Shown here piece by piece: positions 28,202 through 36,478 of a stretch of DNA of 36,478 bases; position 1 is the first letter of the stretch, and every line of letters begins with the position of its first letter. The translations under genes and the position numbers were made by a program. The DNA lies in assembly GCA_017857255.1 (NCBI GenBank), contig JAFMDL010000016.1, positions 1-36,478 of the forward strand, read 5' to 3'. The notes beneath the pieces are model-generated. The model did not search any database, had not been told where the DNA came from, and saw nothing but the letters and a program-made list of their open reading frames with translations. The stretch comes from Puniceicoccaceae bacterium (GTDB lineage: Bacteria; Verrucomicrobiota; Verrucomicrobiia; Opitutales; Coraliomargaritaceae).

Positions 28202-29560
28202 ATGAAACTTATTGACATGAATCGCCTCGGTGGCATCGGCGCCAACTCGACCTACGTCCAAATCGGCAGCTTTAACATCCTGATAGACGCAGGCCTAAAC
28301 CCAAAAGAACTCGGCTACGACGCCATGCCTGATTTCTCGCCGATCGAAGATGTGGAGCTAGATCTCATTATTCTTACGCATTGCCACCTTGACCATCTCG
28401 GCTCACTGCCTGTTGTTTCAGGGCAGAATCCAGAGGCACCCGTGATTACCTCTGTCCCAAATATTGAGCTCGCACCCCGCATGCTGCGAAACTCGATCAA
28501 CGTCATGAAACGTCAACGTGAAGAGCACGGGATTAGTGACTATCCACTGTTTTTACACCGTGATGTCGTCGACTTAAGTAAACGCCTCGTCGCACAACGC
28601 TACGACCGAGGTGAAATCTACACCAAAGGAAAGGAAAAAATCGAAGTCATTTTACATAGTTCTGGCCACGTGGCAGGTGCCGCCGCAGTCGAAATCCTGC
28701 ACGAAGGGCGCCGCATCGTCTTCTCCGGCGATGTGCTGTTTGAGCACCAACGGACCCTCCCTGGCGCCAAACTGCCTCAAGGCGAGATCGATACACTGAT
28801 TTTAGAGACCACCCGCGGCGCAAGTGCCCGCCAGCCTGACTTAACTCGAAAGAGCGAAGTTGCGCGACTCATCGCACAAATCGAGACCATACTTCAACGT
28901 GGAGGCAGCTGCCTAATCCCCGTATTTGCATTGGGGCGTATGCAGGAATTGTTCAAAATTATCTATGAAGCTCGCAACAATGGCCACATCCCAAAGACCC
29001 CAATCTACGCGGCTGGCTTGGGCATGGATATTTGCAACTACTTTCACAAGATCCACGAGCGCACTGGGCTGATCGATTTCAGCTTCAAAATGATGGAGAA
29101 ACTAAATGTGCGCGCGCTCGACCCAAACATGCGCCCTGGACGTGACCTACCACGTAAAGGCATCTATATTGTAAGCAGCGGTATGATGGTCGAGCACACG
29201 CCCTCCTACAAAGTCGCTGCTTCACTCCTACCGCATGCAAATAACGGCCTTTGTTTTGTCGGCTACTGCGACGGAGAAACTCCCGGTGGCAAACTACTCG
29301 CGACCCGCGACGAAGGTAGCTTCTTTTTTGAGACCCTTGATTACCTCGCGCCGATTCGCGCATCGATCGAGCAGTTCGACCTCAGCGGCCATGCCGACCG
29401 CGATCAACTTGCCGAATATGCCACCCAATGTCAGGCGCGCTCAATCGTGCTCACACACGGCGACCCTGACGCGCGTGCATGGTTCCAAACCACGCTCAGT
29501 CAATCCCTCTCTGAGTGCACTGTACTCGACCCTGTGCCACTTACAGAATATACGGTGTAG
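28202..29560 (+). CDS. metallo-beta-lactamase-fold hydrolase with beta-CASP domain
   Basis: A 452-residue protein of the MBL/beta-CASP/RMMBL type. The metal-binding H60-C-H62-L-D64-H65, the second-shell histidine in SSGHVAGAA and the SGDVLFEHQR aspartate are present. The beta-CASP part spans residues about 195-345 and includes the SGMMVEHTPSYKVA segment. The RNA-specificity motif LSGHADRDQLAEYA lies near 395. Such proteins are typically RNases of the KH-less YSH1/CPSF-like subclass or related RNA-processing enzymes, but the substrate is not known. Co-transcription with apaG is clear. A terminator-like hairpin lies about 180 bases past the stop, in front of typA. Confidence 0.92.
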   Translation: MKLIDMNRLGGIGANSTYVQIGSFNILIDAGLNPKELGYDAMPDFSPIEDVELDLIILTHCHLDHLGSLPVVSGQNPEAPVITSVPNIELAPRMLRNSINVMKRQREEHGISDYPLFLHRDVVDLSKRLVAQRYDRGEIYTKGKEKIEVILHSSGHVAGAAAVEILHEGRRIVFSGDVLFEHQRTLPGAKLPQGEIDTLILETTRGASARQPDLTRKSEVARLIAQIETILQRGGSCLIPVFALGRMQELFKIIYEARNNGHIPKTPIYAAGLGMDICNYFHKIHERTGLIDFSFKMMEKLNVRALDPNMRPGRDLPRKGIYIVSSGMMVEHTPSYKVAASLLPHANNGLCFVGYCDGETPGGKLLATRDEGSFFFETLDYLAPIRASIEQFDLSGHADRDQLAEYATQCQARSIVLTHGDPDARAWFQTTLSQSLSECTVLDPVPLTEYTV

Positions 29561-29737
29561 TGGTCTAATCTAGGCCACGCAGCCTTGACCCAAACAGCAT
29601 CGGTAGTTTCTATCAAAAACACCGTAGCTAGCACGATTGAGCACCCGCGTCAGCGCAATTTCTGAGCGTGCAAGCGGGACTGCCGATTTCCATTGACTTC
29701 CCTTCTTGGTCTGCGCGTTATCGCGCGCTGAAATATA

Positions 29738-29767
29738 CCCCGCCGCAGCTAACCACGGCGGGTTTTT
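29738..29767 (+). terminator. terminator-like hairpin just upstream of typA
   Basis: CCCGCCG (29739-29745) pairs with CGGCGGG (29756-29762) over a 10-base loop and is followed by five T, then AA and six T. It would terminate the apaG/beta-CASP transcript. It ends 12-16 bases before the typA ATG at 29779, so a typA transcript must either start within or just upstream of the hairpin or be controlled by it. Confidence 0.75.
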
Positions 29768-29778
29768 AATTTTTTCTC

Positions 29779-31614
29779 ATGAACGCTAAAAATATCCGTA
29801 ATATCGCCATCATCGCACACGTTGATCATGGCAAGACCACACTCGTCGACTGCCTTCTCGCGCAGAGCGGCACTTACCGTGAAAACGAACGCGTAGAAGA
29901 ACGTGCCATGGACTCGATGGACCTCGAGCGCGAAAAAGGCATTACGATTAAGGCCAAAAATCTCGCGGTGAAGTGGATCAATCCTAAAGACGGTGAGGAA
30001 TACACCATTAACATCGTCGACACGCCGGGTCACGCCGACTTCGGTGCCGAAGTGGAACGTGTCATGAAAATGGTCGACGGCGTGCTTCTCCTAACTGATG
30101 CAGTGGGTGGCCCACAGGCACAAACTCGTTGGGTACTTCGCAAGGCACTCGATCAAGGTCTTTCAACTATTTGTGTGATTAACAAAGTCGATCGCGACAC
30201 CTCTCGCCCTGACTGGGTACATGATAAAGTGCTCGAACTCTTCCTCGATCTCGAAGCCGACGAAGATCAATTCAACGCACCTTTCCTGTATGCATCCGCT
30301 AAAATGGGCTTCGCTGACCGCGAAGTCGATGGCCCGCGCGAAAACATGGTCGACCTGTTCGAAACCATTGTTGATCGCATCCCTGCTCCCAAAATTGAAG
30401 CAGGCGACTTCCGTATGCTGGCCAGTAACATCGATTGGGATGACTATGTCGGTCGTATGGCGATCGGTCGCGTGCTTTCCGGTGAGATCAAAGTCGGACA
30501 AACCATTTTTGCACTTCGCAAAGACGGTAAAAAGGACCGCGTCAAAGTCACTAAAATGAAGAGCTTCTCCGGCGCTGGCAATACGGACGACGTCACTGAA
30601 GCCGTTGCAGGTGATATCGTCGGCCTGGCAGGGTTCGACGATGTGGATATCGGCGATACACTTGCAGCATCAGCAGATGCGGAAGCATTGCCATTCGTTG
30701 AGATCGATCCAGCCACCGTTCAGATGGAGTTCTCCGTCAACAACGGTCCACTCGCTGGCAAAGATGGCAAGAAGGTAACTTCGCGCCAAATCCGTGAGCG
30801 CCTGATCCGCGAAACACAGTCCAATATTTCCATCAGCGTCGAAGACACCGACGATGGCACACGCTTTCTGGTGAATGCACGTGGCTCGATGCAGATTGCC
30901 GTTCTTGTCGAGACAATGCGCCGCGAAGGTTTCGAGCTCCTCGTTTCTCGCCCCACCGTTCTCTACAAGACAATCGACGGCAAACAGCACGAACCAGTCG
31001 AGCAAGTTTGGGTCGAAGTTCCTGAAGAGCACCTCGGTGGCGTCATGGAAAACCTCAGTAAGCGTAAAGGCAAGGTTACTAATATGGAGCACCACAACTC
31101 AGGCGTGACCGTCGAAGCCGAGATCTCCACTCGTGGCCTGATCGGCTTCGAAAGTGACCTCGTCACTATGACTAGTGGTCATGGCGTGATGAGCCACTCT
31201 TTCCTCGAATATCGCCCACACTGTGGCGAAATCGTAACGCGCCTCACTGGAACACTCGTCAGCATGGAGCAAGGTAAGACCATGCCTTACGCGTTGGATA
31301 TGATCCAGACTCGCGGCAAGCTCTTCGTCGGTCCCGGCGAAGAAACTTATGCAGGCATGATCGTTGGCGAAAACCCTCGCAAAGAAGACATGCCCGTCAA
31401 TCCTGCCAAAGCGAAGCAACTCGACAACATGCGCTCTTCTGGTACTGACAAGAGCATCCAGCTCTCACCGCCGGTTCAGTTCTCCCTCGAGCGTGCGATC
31501 GAATACATCGCCCCCGACGAACTCGTTGAAGCGACGCCGCAATTTCTCCGTCTGCGCAAGCGTATTCTCGATGAGACCACGCGCCGTAAGATGGCAAAGG
31601 CCGCGAAGAAATAA
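29779..31614 (+). CDS. typA: ribosome-associated GTPase TypA/BipA
   Basis: TypA/BipA is a translational GTPase related to EF-G, involved in ribosome assembly and stress or cold adaptation. The 611 residues match. G1 is A13-H-V-D-H-G-K19-T-T, switch I ends in EREKGITIKAK, G3 is DTPGHADF and G4 is NKVD. The C-terminal part has the family-specific RGLIGFESDLVTMTSGHGVMSH and MPYALDMIQTRGKLFVGPGEETYAGM segments. The ATG follows a terminator-like hairpin by about 12 bases. A clear terminator follows. It is therefore probably transcribed alone. Confidence 0.97.
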   Translation: MNAKNIRNIAIIAHVDHGKTTLVDCLLAQSGTYRENERVEERAMDSMDLEREKGITIKAKNLAVKWINPKDGEEYTINIVDTPGHADFGAEVERVMKMVDGVLLLTDAVGGPQAQTRWVLRKALDQGLSTICVINKVDRDTSRPDWVHDKVLELFLDLEADEDQFNAPFLYASAKMGFADREVDGPRENMVDLFETIVDRIPAPKIEAGDFRMLASNIDWDDYVGRMAIGRVLSGEIKVGQTIFALRKDGKKDRVKVTKMKSFSGAGNTDDVTEAVAGDIVGLAGFDDVDIGDTLAASADAEALPFVEIDPATVQMEFSVNNGPLAGKDGKKVTSRQIRERLIRETQSNISISVEDTDDGTRFLVNARGSMQIAVLVETMRREGFELLVSRPTVLYKTIDGKQHEPVEQVWVEVPEEHLGGVMENLSKRKGKVTNMEHHNSGVTVEAEISTRGLIGFESDLVTMTSGHGVMSHSFLEYRPHCGEIVTRLTGTLVSMEQGKTMPYALDMIQTRGKLFVGPGEETYAGMIVGENPRKEDMPVNPAKAKQLDNMRSSGTDKSIQLSPPVQFSLERAIEYIAPDELVEATPQFLRLRKRILDETTRRKMAKAAKK

Positions 31615-31633
31615 GCGCCGTAAACAAGCATTT

Positions 31634-31671
31634 CAAAAGCCCTCGCGACGCAAGTTCCGAGGGCTTTTTTT
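31634..31671 (+). terminator. Rho-independent terminator of typA
   Basis: AAAGCCCTCG (31636-31645) pairs with CGAGGGCTTT (31658-31667), a perfect 10-bp stem over a 12-base loop, followed by a T-run (31665-31671). It starts 22 bases past the typA stop. Confidence 0.93.
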
Positions 31672-31780
31672 AGTTGGGCTGACTTGCCAAAGATTCCATC
31701 AAGCTCCCTCAGGATTTCGGATTCACAGTTTAAAACCTCAATCTTGATAAAAGACGCAACGCACCTATACTTCAAGAGCT

Positions 31781-32128
31781 ATGAAACCACGGAGCCTACG
31801 TCATTGCCTCGAAAAAGCAGCCAGTGCACTGGTCTTAATTCAGAAGTACACGCCCAATGTTGATTGCATTCTAGACGAGAACAAAGGTGAACATGGGCAT
31901 CTCATCCTCACATTCGATGAAAGCGGCATCAGTAAAGTCACAGCACTAGGCAAAGAGCTAGAGAGAAAAGGCTACCTATTTAAAATGAAAAAGAGCCCTT
32001 GGCTCGGCCAGATTACCTATTTAGGCAAAGCAGCTGAAAAACCCTCCATCATCTTGACCCTGCCGATTACTAAAGATCGGCTCGCGATCAACGAGAACTG
32101 CCCAGAACAACCATATTCATTTTATTAA
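31781..32128 (+). CDS. hypothetical protein
   Basis: A 115-residue protein that I do not recognise. It starts with ATG, has no signal peptide or membrane segment, is basic, and is mixed helix and strand (LRHCLEKAASALVLIQKY, then ILTFDESGISKVTALGKELERKGYLFKMKK). Nothing in it points to a function. It lies between typA and the CvfB-like gene, 99 bases ahead of the latter. The even codon use makes it more likely a real gene than chance, but it could be non-coding. Confidence 0.5.
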   Translation: MKPRSLRHCLEKAASALVLIQKYTPNVDCILDENKGEHGHLILTFDESGISKVTALGKELERKGYLFKMKKSPWLGQITYLGKAAEKPSIILTLPITKDRLAINENCPEQPYSFY

Positions 32129-32227
32129 GAGCCCCCACTGCCACTTTTAATCTAGAGTTTAAAGATGGACATCACCCCTGTGCTCTAGCACATCACTCCC
32201 CACGCGCTTTCCTTATTTCGTAACATC

Positions 32228-33097
32228 ATGGCTAACATCGGCAAATTTAACACGCTTCGCATCGTTGAACCCTCTGACCACGGGCTCTACCTTGATGGCG
32301 GCGAGCATGATACCATCCTCCTGCCTACCCGCTATGTCACACCCGACATGAAGATCGGTGACGAGGTCAAAGTCTTCATCTATAATGACTCTGAGGACCG
32401 TTTGGTTGCGACCACCGAGACACCCTTGGCGCAAGCAGGCGAATTTGCCTACCTTGAAGTGATCAGCGTCAACGAACGCGTCGGCGCCTTCCTCGACTGG
32501 GGCCTCAGTAAAGATCTTTTCCTACCTTTTCGTGAGCAAGGCGACCTCTACTTCAGTGTCGGCGATGGCGCCATCGTCGCGGTCTATGTCGATGAATACA
32601 CCAACCGCATCGTCGCATCGACGCGCCTACATCGCCACCTTTCAAGCACCAAGCCCGACTATGAGCCCAATGCTCCAGTACACGTGCTGATTTACGGCGA
32701 CTCCCCGCTTGGCTTCAAAGCCATCATTGATAAAAAGCATCGCGGACTGCTCTATTATGCTGAGACCTCCGACAAGCTTGAACCAGGCGATCAATTTACC
32801 GGCTACATTAAAAAGGTGCATGCGAATGGTAACATCGATCTGCGTCGCGACCCAGCAGGCCGTCAACGTGCCGAAACCTTCTCAGAAGTGATCATGGAGA
32901 AGCTAGTTGGGGCTGGAGGATCCGTTCCTTTTAATGACAAAAGTAGCCCTGAATCGATTCGTGAAACCTTCGACATGTCTAAAAAAGCCTTCAAGCAAGC
33001 GCTAGCAAAGCTCTACAAAAATCGCCAAATTTTGATCACCGAAGGCGGCATTGAGGCAGTTGATTCATCCGACCCAGCATCGGACAAATCGGCCTAA
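32228..33097 (+). CDS. S1 RNA-binding protein, CvfB/YitL family
   Basis: A 289-residue protein of the CvfB type, made of several S1-like OB folds and a C-terminal winged-helix. S1-like segments are seen at residues about 5-65 ([21 protein letters not shown] and the strands after), 70-135 ([20 protein letters not shown]) and 150-210 ([21 protein letters not shown]). The end ([20 protein letters not shown]) fits the winged helix. In Firmicutes CvfB affects virulence-gene expression; here it is presumably an RNA-binding regulator. It starts with ATG, and a site-2 protease follows after 37 bases. Confidence 0.92.
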   Translation: MANIGKFNTLRIVEPSDHGLYLDGGEHDTILLPTRYVTPDMKIGDEVKVFIYNDSEDRLVATTETPLAQAGEFAYLEVISVNERVGAFLDWGLSKDLFLPFREQGDLYFSVGDGAIVAVYVDEYTNRIVASTRLHRHLSSTKPDYEPNAPVHVLIYGDSPLGFKAIIDKKHRGLLYYAETSDKLEPGDQFTGYIKKVHANGNIDLRRDPAGRQRAETFSEVIMEKLVGAGGSVPFNDKSSPESIRETFDMSKKAFKQALAKLYKNRQILITEGGIEAVDSSDPASDKSA

Positions 33098-33134
33098 GAA
33101 CCACATTATTCCCAATCTTTCTAAATTTCCCAAC

Positions 33135-33770
33135 GTGCTATCTTTTAACCTATTTAATATCCCTGTTCGCGTCCTACCGTGGTTCTGGATCACTATGGCA
33201 CTTATCGGCGGCGGTCTCAGCGCCAACGACTCGCAAAGCATACTCAACATGTTCATGTTTATAATTGCGGGCTTTACCTCGATCATGGTGCATGAGCTTG
33301 GGCATGCACTGATGGTGCGTAAATACGGCCTGCCGACTGCAATTACCTTACAGGCGTTCGGTGGGTATGCCTCGTTTCCAGCTGGCCAACTGAATCGCAA
33401 ACAATCCTTCATCGTGACTGCAGCGGGCCCTGCGCTGCAGTTGGCGCTGGGGCTCTTACTCTTAGGAGTGCGGATATTGATACCTGTCCCTGAGGGCTCA
33501 TTGTTGAACGTCCTCATGTTCGATTTGATTACCATCAGTATTATCTGGGCGGTACTCAACTGCCTGCCGGTCTACCCAATGGACGGCGGTCAAATGATGG
33601 CGGCGGTATTGGGGCCTGTCCGCGCTCACTTCGTACACCTGATCAGCGCAGTCGTTGCCGTAACGATTGGTCTCCTCGCCTACCTCTACCTACACACTTT
33701 TTTACTGCCGATTTTCATGGCATTCTTCGCCTGGCAAAACTGGCAAGCCTTCCAGGCCAGCAAGCGTTGA
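33135..33770 (+). CDS. site-2 protease family (M50) metalloprotease
   Basis: An intramembrane zinc protease of 211 residues with about five or six hydrophobic segments. The active-site motif is H53-E54-L-G-H57 in the second membrane segment (IMVHELGHALM). The partner aspartate motif is N142-C-L-P-V-Y-P-M-D150-G-G. The substrate is unknown. I chose the GTG at 33135, which directly precedes the first hydrophobic segment; the frame also has a TTG at 33051 inside the upstream gene. It is convergent with argH, nine bases between the stops, where a small hairpin CGGGC/GCCCG (33776-33791) overlaps the argH end. Confidence 0.9.
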   Translation: MLSFNLFNIPVRVLPWFWITMALIGGGLSANDSQSILNMFMFIIAGFTSIMVHELGHALMVRKYGLPTAITLQAFGGYASFPAGQLNRKQSFIVTAAGPALQLALGLLLLGVRILIPVPEGSLLNVLMFDLITISIIWAVLNCLPVYPMDGGQMMAAVLGPVRAHFVHLISAVVAVTIGLLAYLYLHTFLLPIFMAFFAWQNWQAFQASKR

Positions 33771-33779
33771 CGATTCGGG

Positions 33780-35177
33780 CTATTGTGCCCGCCAATGCGC
33801 AATACGTGCTGCCACTTGCTTTGGCCCCGGCATACCAGTTCGTTCACGCGCCTCAAGCGCGCGCTGCAAGTCAAATACCATAGTCCAATCCTCACCCAGT
33901 TGCGGGTGGATCGGTGCGACTTGATCGTAGGGCAATGCATTGAGCGGCATATCCAACTTTTCAGATAGCCCTACCAGGGCACCTACCACGTGGTGCGCTT
34001 CGCGGAAGGGCACGTTGCGCTCGACTAAATAATCGACCACATCAGTGGCGAGCAGCGCTGGGTCAGCCACAGCCTCGGCGCAGCGAGCAAGATCTGCCTC
34101 CACGCCGGACAGACACGCGGCCACACAGTCGAGCATCAACTGGGTCTGATCAAAAGAGTCAAACACCGGTGGCTTGTCTTCCTGCAAGTCGCGGTTGTAT
34201 GTCAGCGGCAAGCCTTTGACCATCGTCAGCAACATTTGTAAATTCCCGCTCAAGCGCGCGGACTTACCGCGAATCAACTCAAAGGCATCTGGATTTTTCT
34301 TCTGCGGCATCAAGCTCGAACCCGTCGTAAAGGCATCCGGCAAACGCACAAAGCCGAATTCCGCACTGCTCCACAGGATAAAATCCTCGGATAAACGCGA
34401 CAGATGCACACCGATCGTCGCACAAGCCGACGCGAAACTGATAAACGTATCCCGGTCACTGACCGCATCCATGCTGTTTTGAGTGACGCGTGGATTACCC
34501 TCGGCATCGACAAATCCGAGCTCCTGCGCCACAAATTCGCGGTCGATCGGTAGAGTCGTTCCAGCAATTGCGCCCGAACCGAGCGGGCAGACATTTGCCT
34601 CGTCAAGGACCTCAGAGATCCGCTTACGATCACGATCCAACATTTCAACATAAGCCAGCAAGTGGTGCGCCATCGATACCGGCTGGGCACGTTGTAAATG
34701 CGTGTAGCCCGGAATAATGACAGCCTGAGTGCGGTCAGCCAGATCTACCATTGCCGCGATAACCGCGACTAGCGAGGCATCTAACTGCAGGCAGGCATCT
34801 TTAAACCAAAGGCGCATATCAGTGGCCACTTGATCATTACGGCTTCGTGCAGTGTGAAGCTTGGCAGCGGCAGGCACCCGCTGTGTGAGCGTCTGCTCAA
34901 TATTCATATGCACATCCTCCAGTGCCTGATCCCACTCGAACTGACCTGCTTCCACTTCAGCAAGAATCGCATCCAGCCCAGCGTGAATCGCATCGCGCTC
35001 CTCAACGGTAAGAATGCCGACATGCGCGAGCATCGCCGCTTGTGCCTGACTGCCCTGTATATCGAACGATGCGAGCCGCTGGTCGAACGAAACCGATTCG
35101 CCAATATGCAGCATCAACTCTGCTGGTCCTTCTGAAAATCGCCCACCCCAAGTCGCTTGTTTTTGTCCATTTGCCAT
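33780..35177 (-). CDS. argH: argininosuccinate lyase
   Basis: ArgH splits argininosuccinate into arginine and fumarate, the last step of arginine synthesis. The 465 residues from the ATG at 35177 match the family (about 460). The lyase signature [12 protein letters not shown] is intact, with [23 protein letters not shown] at the start and [17 protein letters not shown]. ATGs upstream in the same frame (35198) would lengthen the N-terminus without family support, so I use 35177. No Shine-Dalgarno decides this. The 1.2 kb upstream shows inverted repeats and decayed mobile-element genes, not arginine genes. Confidence 0.96.
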   Translation of the reverse strand: MANGQKQATWGGRFSEGPAELMLHIGESVSFDQRLASFDIQGSQAQAAMLAHVGILTVEERDAIHAGLDAILAEVEAGQFEWDQALEDVHMNIEQTLTQRVPAAAKLHTARSRNDQVATDMRLWFKDACLQLDASLVAVIAAMVDLADRTQAVIIPGYTHLQRAQPVSMAHHLLAYVEMLDRDRKRISEVLDEANVCPLGSGAIAGTTLPIDREFVAQELGFVDAEGNPRVTQNSMDAVSDRDTFISFASACATIGVHLSRLSEDFILWSSAEFGFVRLPDAFTTGSSLMPQKKNPDAFELIRGKSARLSGNLQMLLTMVKGLPLTYNRDLQEDKPPVFDSFDQTQLMLDCVAACLSGVEADLARCAEAVADPALLATDVVDYLVERNVPFREAHHVVGALVGLSEKLDMPLNALPYDQVAPIHPQLGEDWTMVFDLQRALEARERTGMPGPKQVAARIAHWRAQ

Positions 35178-35235
35178 AATTGCATAGACATTTTCCATAT
35201 GTCCCCACGTTGGCAAATCTAAAGCTTCTAGAAAG

Positions 35236-35258
35236 TGTCATGAGTGGTGCACATGACA
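35236..35258. promoter_or_regulatory. putative operator-like inverted repeat upstream of argH
   Basis: TGTCATG (35236-35242) and CATGACA (35252-35258) form a perfect 7-bp dyad with 9 bases between, 58 bases before the argH start. It differs from the ARG box. A second perfect dyad, AGTCGTA/TACGACT over 5 bases, lies at 35319-35337. Function is not shown. Confidence 0.4.
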
Positions 35259-35550
35259 ATTAACGGACAAGCGCCCTGAGCTTCCCTTCACGATCATACG
35301 CGCAAAGCCATCAGCACTAGTCGTAACAGATACGACTCACCCCCTTTGCAATTTACGCGACGTTACCACAACATCGAGGACCTCAACCTCTCTTCCACTC
35401 CAATAGTCGCACTCAAAAACCCCTATCGGGCGTCGCTCTTCTCTTCGAGGAGCGCTGTGGTGCAATAGATGGCGAGCAAAAGAGGGATTATTCCCATGTC
35501 GTGAGAATGGCTGCTTAAGTCTATCCAGCAACAGATCAGTTTGTGTTACC

Positions 35551-35619
35551 TCAACAGCCGGCGCCATCTATATCGTAAAATGCGGACTTCTGATCGGTGG
35601 CGTATCGCTTTCTTTTCAT
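35551..35619 (-). pseudogene. possible remnant of an IS3-type OrfA start
   Basis: A 22-residue frame (MKRKRYATDQKSAFYDIDGA and beyond) that begins like the OrfA of IS3-family transposases (MKRKR[FY]xxEQ...), with an AAGGAAA ribosome-binding site before the ATG. It stops after 22 codons. No further IS3 homology is visible. Another minus-strand frame (35337-35567) follows it, which I do not recognise. The rest of the gene-free stretch 35217-35705 holds only the two dyads noted upstream of argH. Confidence 0.3.
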
Positions 35620-35705
35620 TGTTCGTTTCCTTTCTATCGTAACAGAAAGCCATTTCAAGTGAACCAATTTACGTTTCCTCGATCTATGACCTACTGCAAG
35701 CTGAA

Positions 35706-36240
35706 GTGCTGCCGCGTCCACGCTCGGGCTGGCACTTGCCCGAAGTGTTGAGCAATTATCCCCTGCGCGCCTCAGCCGCACCACTGCACCTTGTGTATAT
35801 TACCGCCATGGGTTTGGCCGAGGCAGTCAATCTGCAGGCCTGTCATATCAACAATAAGCCGATGCAAATCCGAGCCGTGGCAGGCAAAGGCACAAGAGAC
35901 CGTTATACGGTTCTAGCCCCCGCGATGATCATTAAACTACGTGTCCACCGGAAGCGTCAGGGTTGCACGGACTATTTGTTCCCCGCCAAGGATGGCTACG
36001 GTCCAATGTGCGAGGCGACCAGTCAATATGCTTACAAAATAACCACCAAAAGGGCCGAGATCACCAAGCAGGGCAATGTTCACTTACTCAGGTATAGTTT
36101 TGCGACGCACTCACTTGAAGGCGATATGAATCTGACGGTGATTCAACACCTGCTTAGGTATGGCGACCTGCACACCACCGCACCTCGCTCCTCCATATTC
36201 GGGGCCGAATATGCAATCAAGTGAACGTTAACCCAGTCAT
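35706..36240 (+). pseudogene. decayed tyrosine recombinase of the IS91-associated type
   Basis: The frame of 172 codons resembles the C-terminal catalytic part of the phage-integrase-like proteins often found beside IS91-type transposases (KGTRDRYTVL, DYLFPAKDGYGPM, LLRYSFATHSLE, HLLRYGDLHTT). Every catalytic signal is damaged. GLRxxE, which carries the first arginine, has become GLAEAV. The late GH is RY (LLRYGD). The Tyr codon has lost a base at 36189-36190, so the LHIR that should follow it is now in the +1 frame. The HLLR block is kept. The N-terminal half is missing. I see no intact transposase or attachment site. Confidence 0.85.
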
Positions 36241-36478
36241 ACATAAGTCGAATAATTACTACATGACCTTAAGCCATGTTTAGAAAGGTCAATATCCGAC
36301 ACCAAAAGTAACCAAAGAAGAGCTGAATCAATCCTTAGCAATCCACGCCTCCCCTAAAATCAAAGAATAAACAGAGAAATAAAACCTATTTAAAATACGA
36401 TTGCCTAACGATATAATTAAGTAATACTCCACAAATAAATCACTACTTTTACATGATAAAAGTCACGGATACTCTACG

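Noticed and set aside
33051..33134. Upstream TTG start for the site-2 protease
   Set aside because: It starts inside the CvfB-like gene; the GTG at 33135 lies just before the first membrane segment.
33776..33791. Terminator between the site-2 protease and argH
   Set aside because: The 5-bp hairpin lacks a T-run on either strand and overlaps the argH stop.
35337..35567. 76-codon minus-strand frame as a gene
   Set aside because: I do not recognise it, and it sits in a degenerate mobile-element region; coding status is unsupported.
36225..36478. Integron attC site next to the recombinase remnant
   Set aside because: No paired GTTRRRY/RYYYAAC-type core could be found near it.

Overview
This window is ordinary bacterial chromosome with about 35 protein genes on both strands. 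It has no rRNA, tRNA, CRISPR array or intact mobile element that I can recognise. The gene set is that of an aerobic, prototrophic bacterium of moderate GC. Several protein styles suggest a marine Verrucomicrobia relative (Opitutae / Coraliomargarita-like): the Bacteroidetes-like 637-residue PurF, an SHD1-like domain in a membrane-anchored coiled-coil protein, frequent absence of Shine-Dalgarno sites, and many TTG/GTG starts. That placement is inference from memory, not a search result.

Layout. 1-3.4 kb (minus strand): leuC, an HU-type DNA-binding protein with a clear terminator, a 65-residue hypothetical joined by a TAATG overlap to ygfZ. 3.5-5.7 kb (plus): a type I DAHP synthase and malate dehydrogenase with its terminator. 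5.7-7.2 kb: two poorly characterised minus-strand genes, then a 374-bp gap holding a striking long inverted repeat. 7.2-7.9 kb (minus): rpmI-rplT without infC beside it. 8.1-11.3 kb (plus): an unknown 218-residue protein, nadA, and an MFS transporter with no proper start codon. 11.3-14.7 kb (minus): recR-ybaB, a cyclic-nucleotide-binding/FHA protein paired with a CBS-domain protein, and an SDR epimerase. 14.8-20.2 kb (plus): a tight hemF-hemE-hemY-ligA run. 20.3-21.9 kb: an AspT/YidE-type transporter with regulatory RCK_C domains. 21.9-28.2 kb: uvrB, a DCC-family thiol protein, purF, a CDF metal exporter, apaG. 28.2-33.8 kb (plus): a beta-CASP metallo-beta-lactamase, typA with a hairpin close upstream, a small hypothetical, a CvfB-like S1 protein and a site-2 protease. 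33.8-35.2 kb (minus): argH. The last 1.2 kb is a graveyard of decayed mobile-element genes.

How the genes work together. Most of the window is core metabolism: leucine, aromatic amino acid, arginine, NAD, purine and haem synthesis and the TCA cycle. It also holds DNA maintenance (HU, RecR-YbaB, LigA, UvrB) and translation (L35, L20, TypA). The haem genes use the oxygen-dependent HemF and a HemY-like oxidase, which implies aerobic haem synthesis.

The points most worth a second look: LigA has lost all four zinc-finger cysteines while the rest looks intact; a ~96-bp near-perfect palindrome is built of 10-bp repeats; a terminator-like hairpin ends about 12 nt before the typA start codon; the CBS and cNMP-FHA genes form an unexplained sensory pair; and a tyrosine recombinase pseudogene has lost each active-site residue by a readable lesion. 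I did not find convincing evidence of a new multi-gene system.
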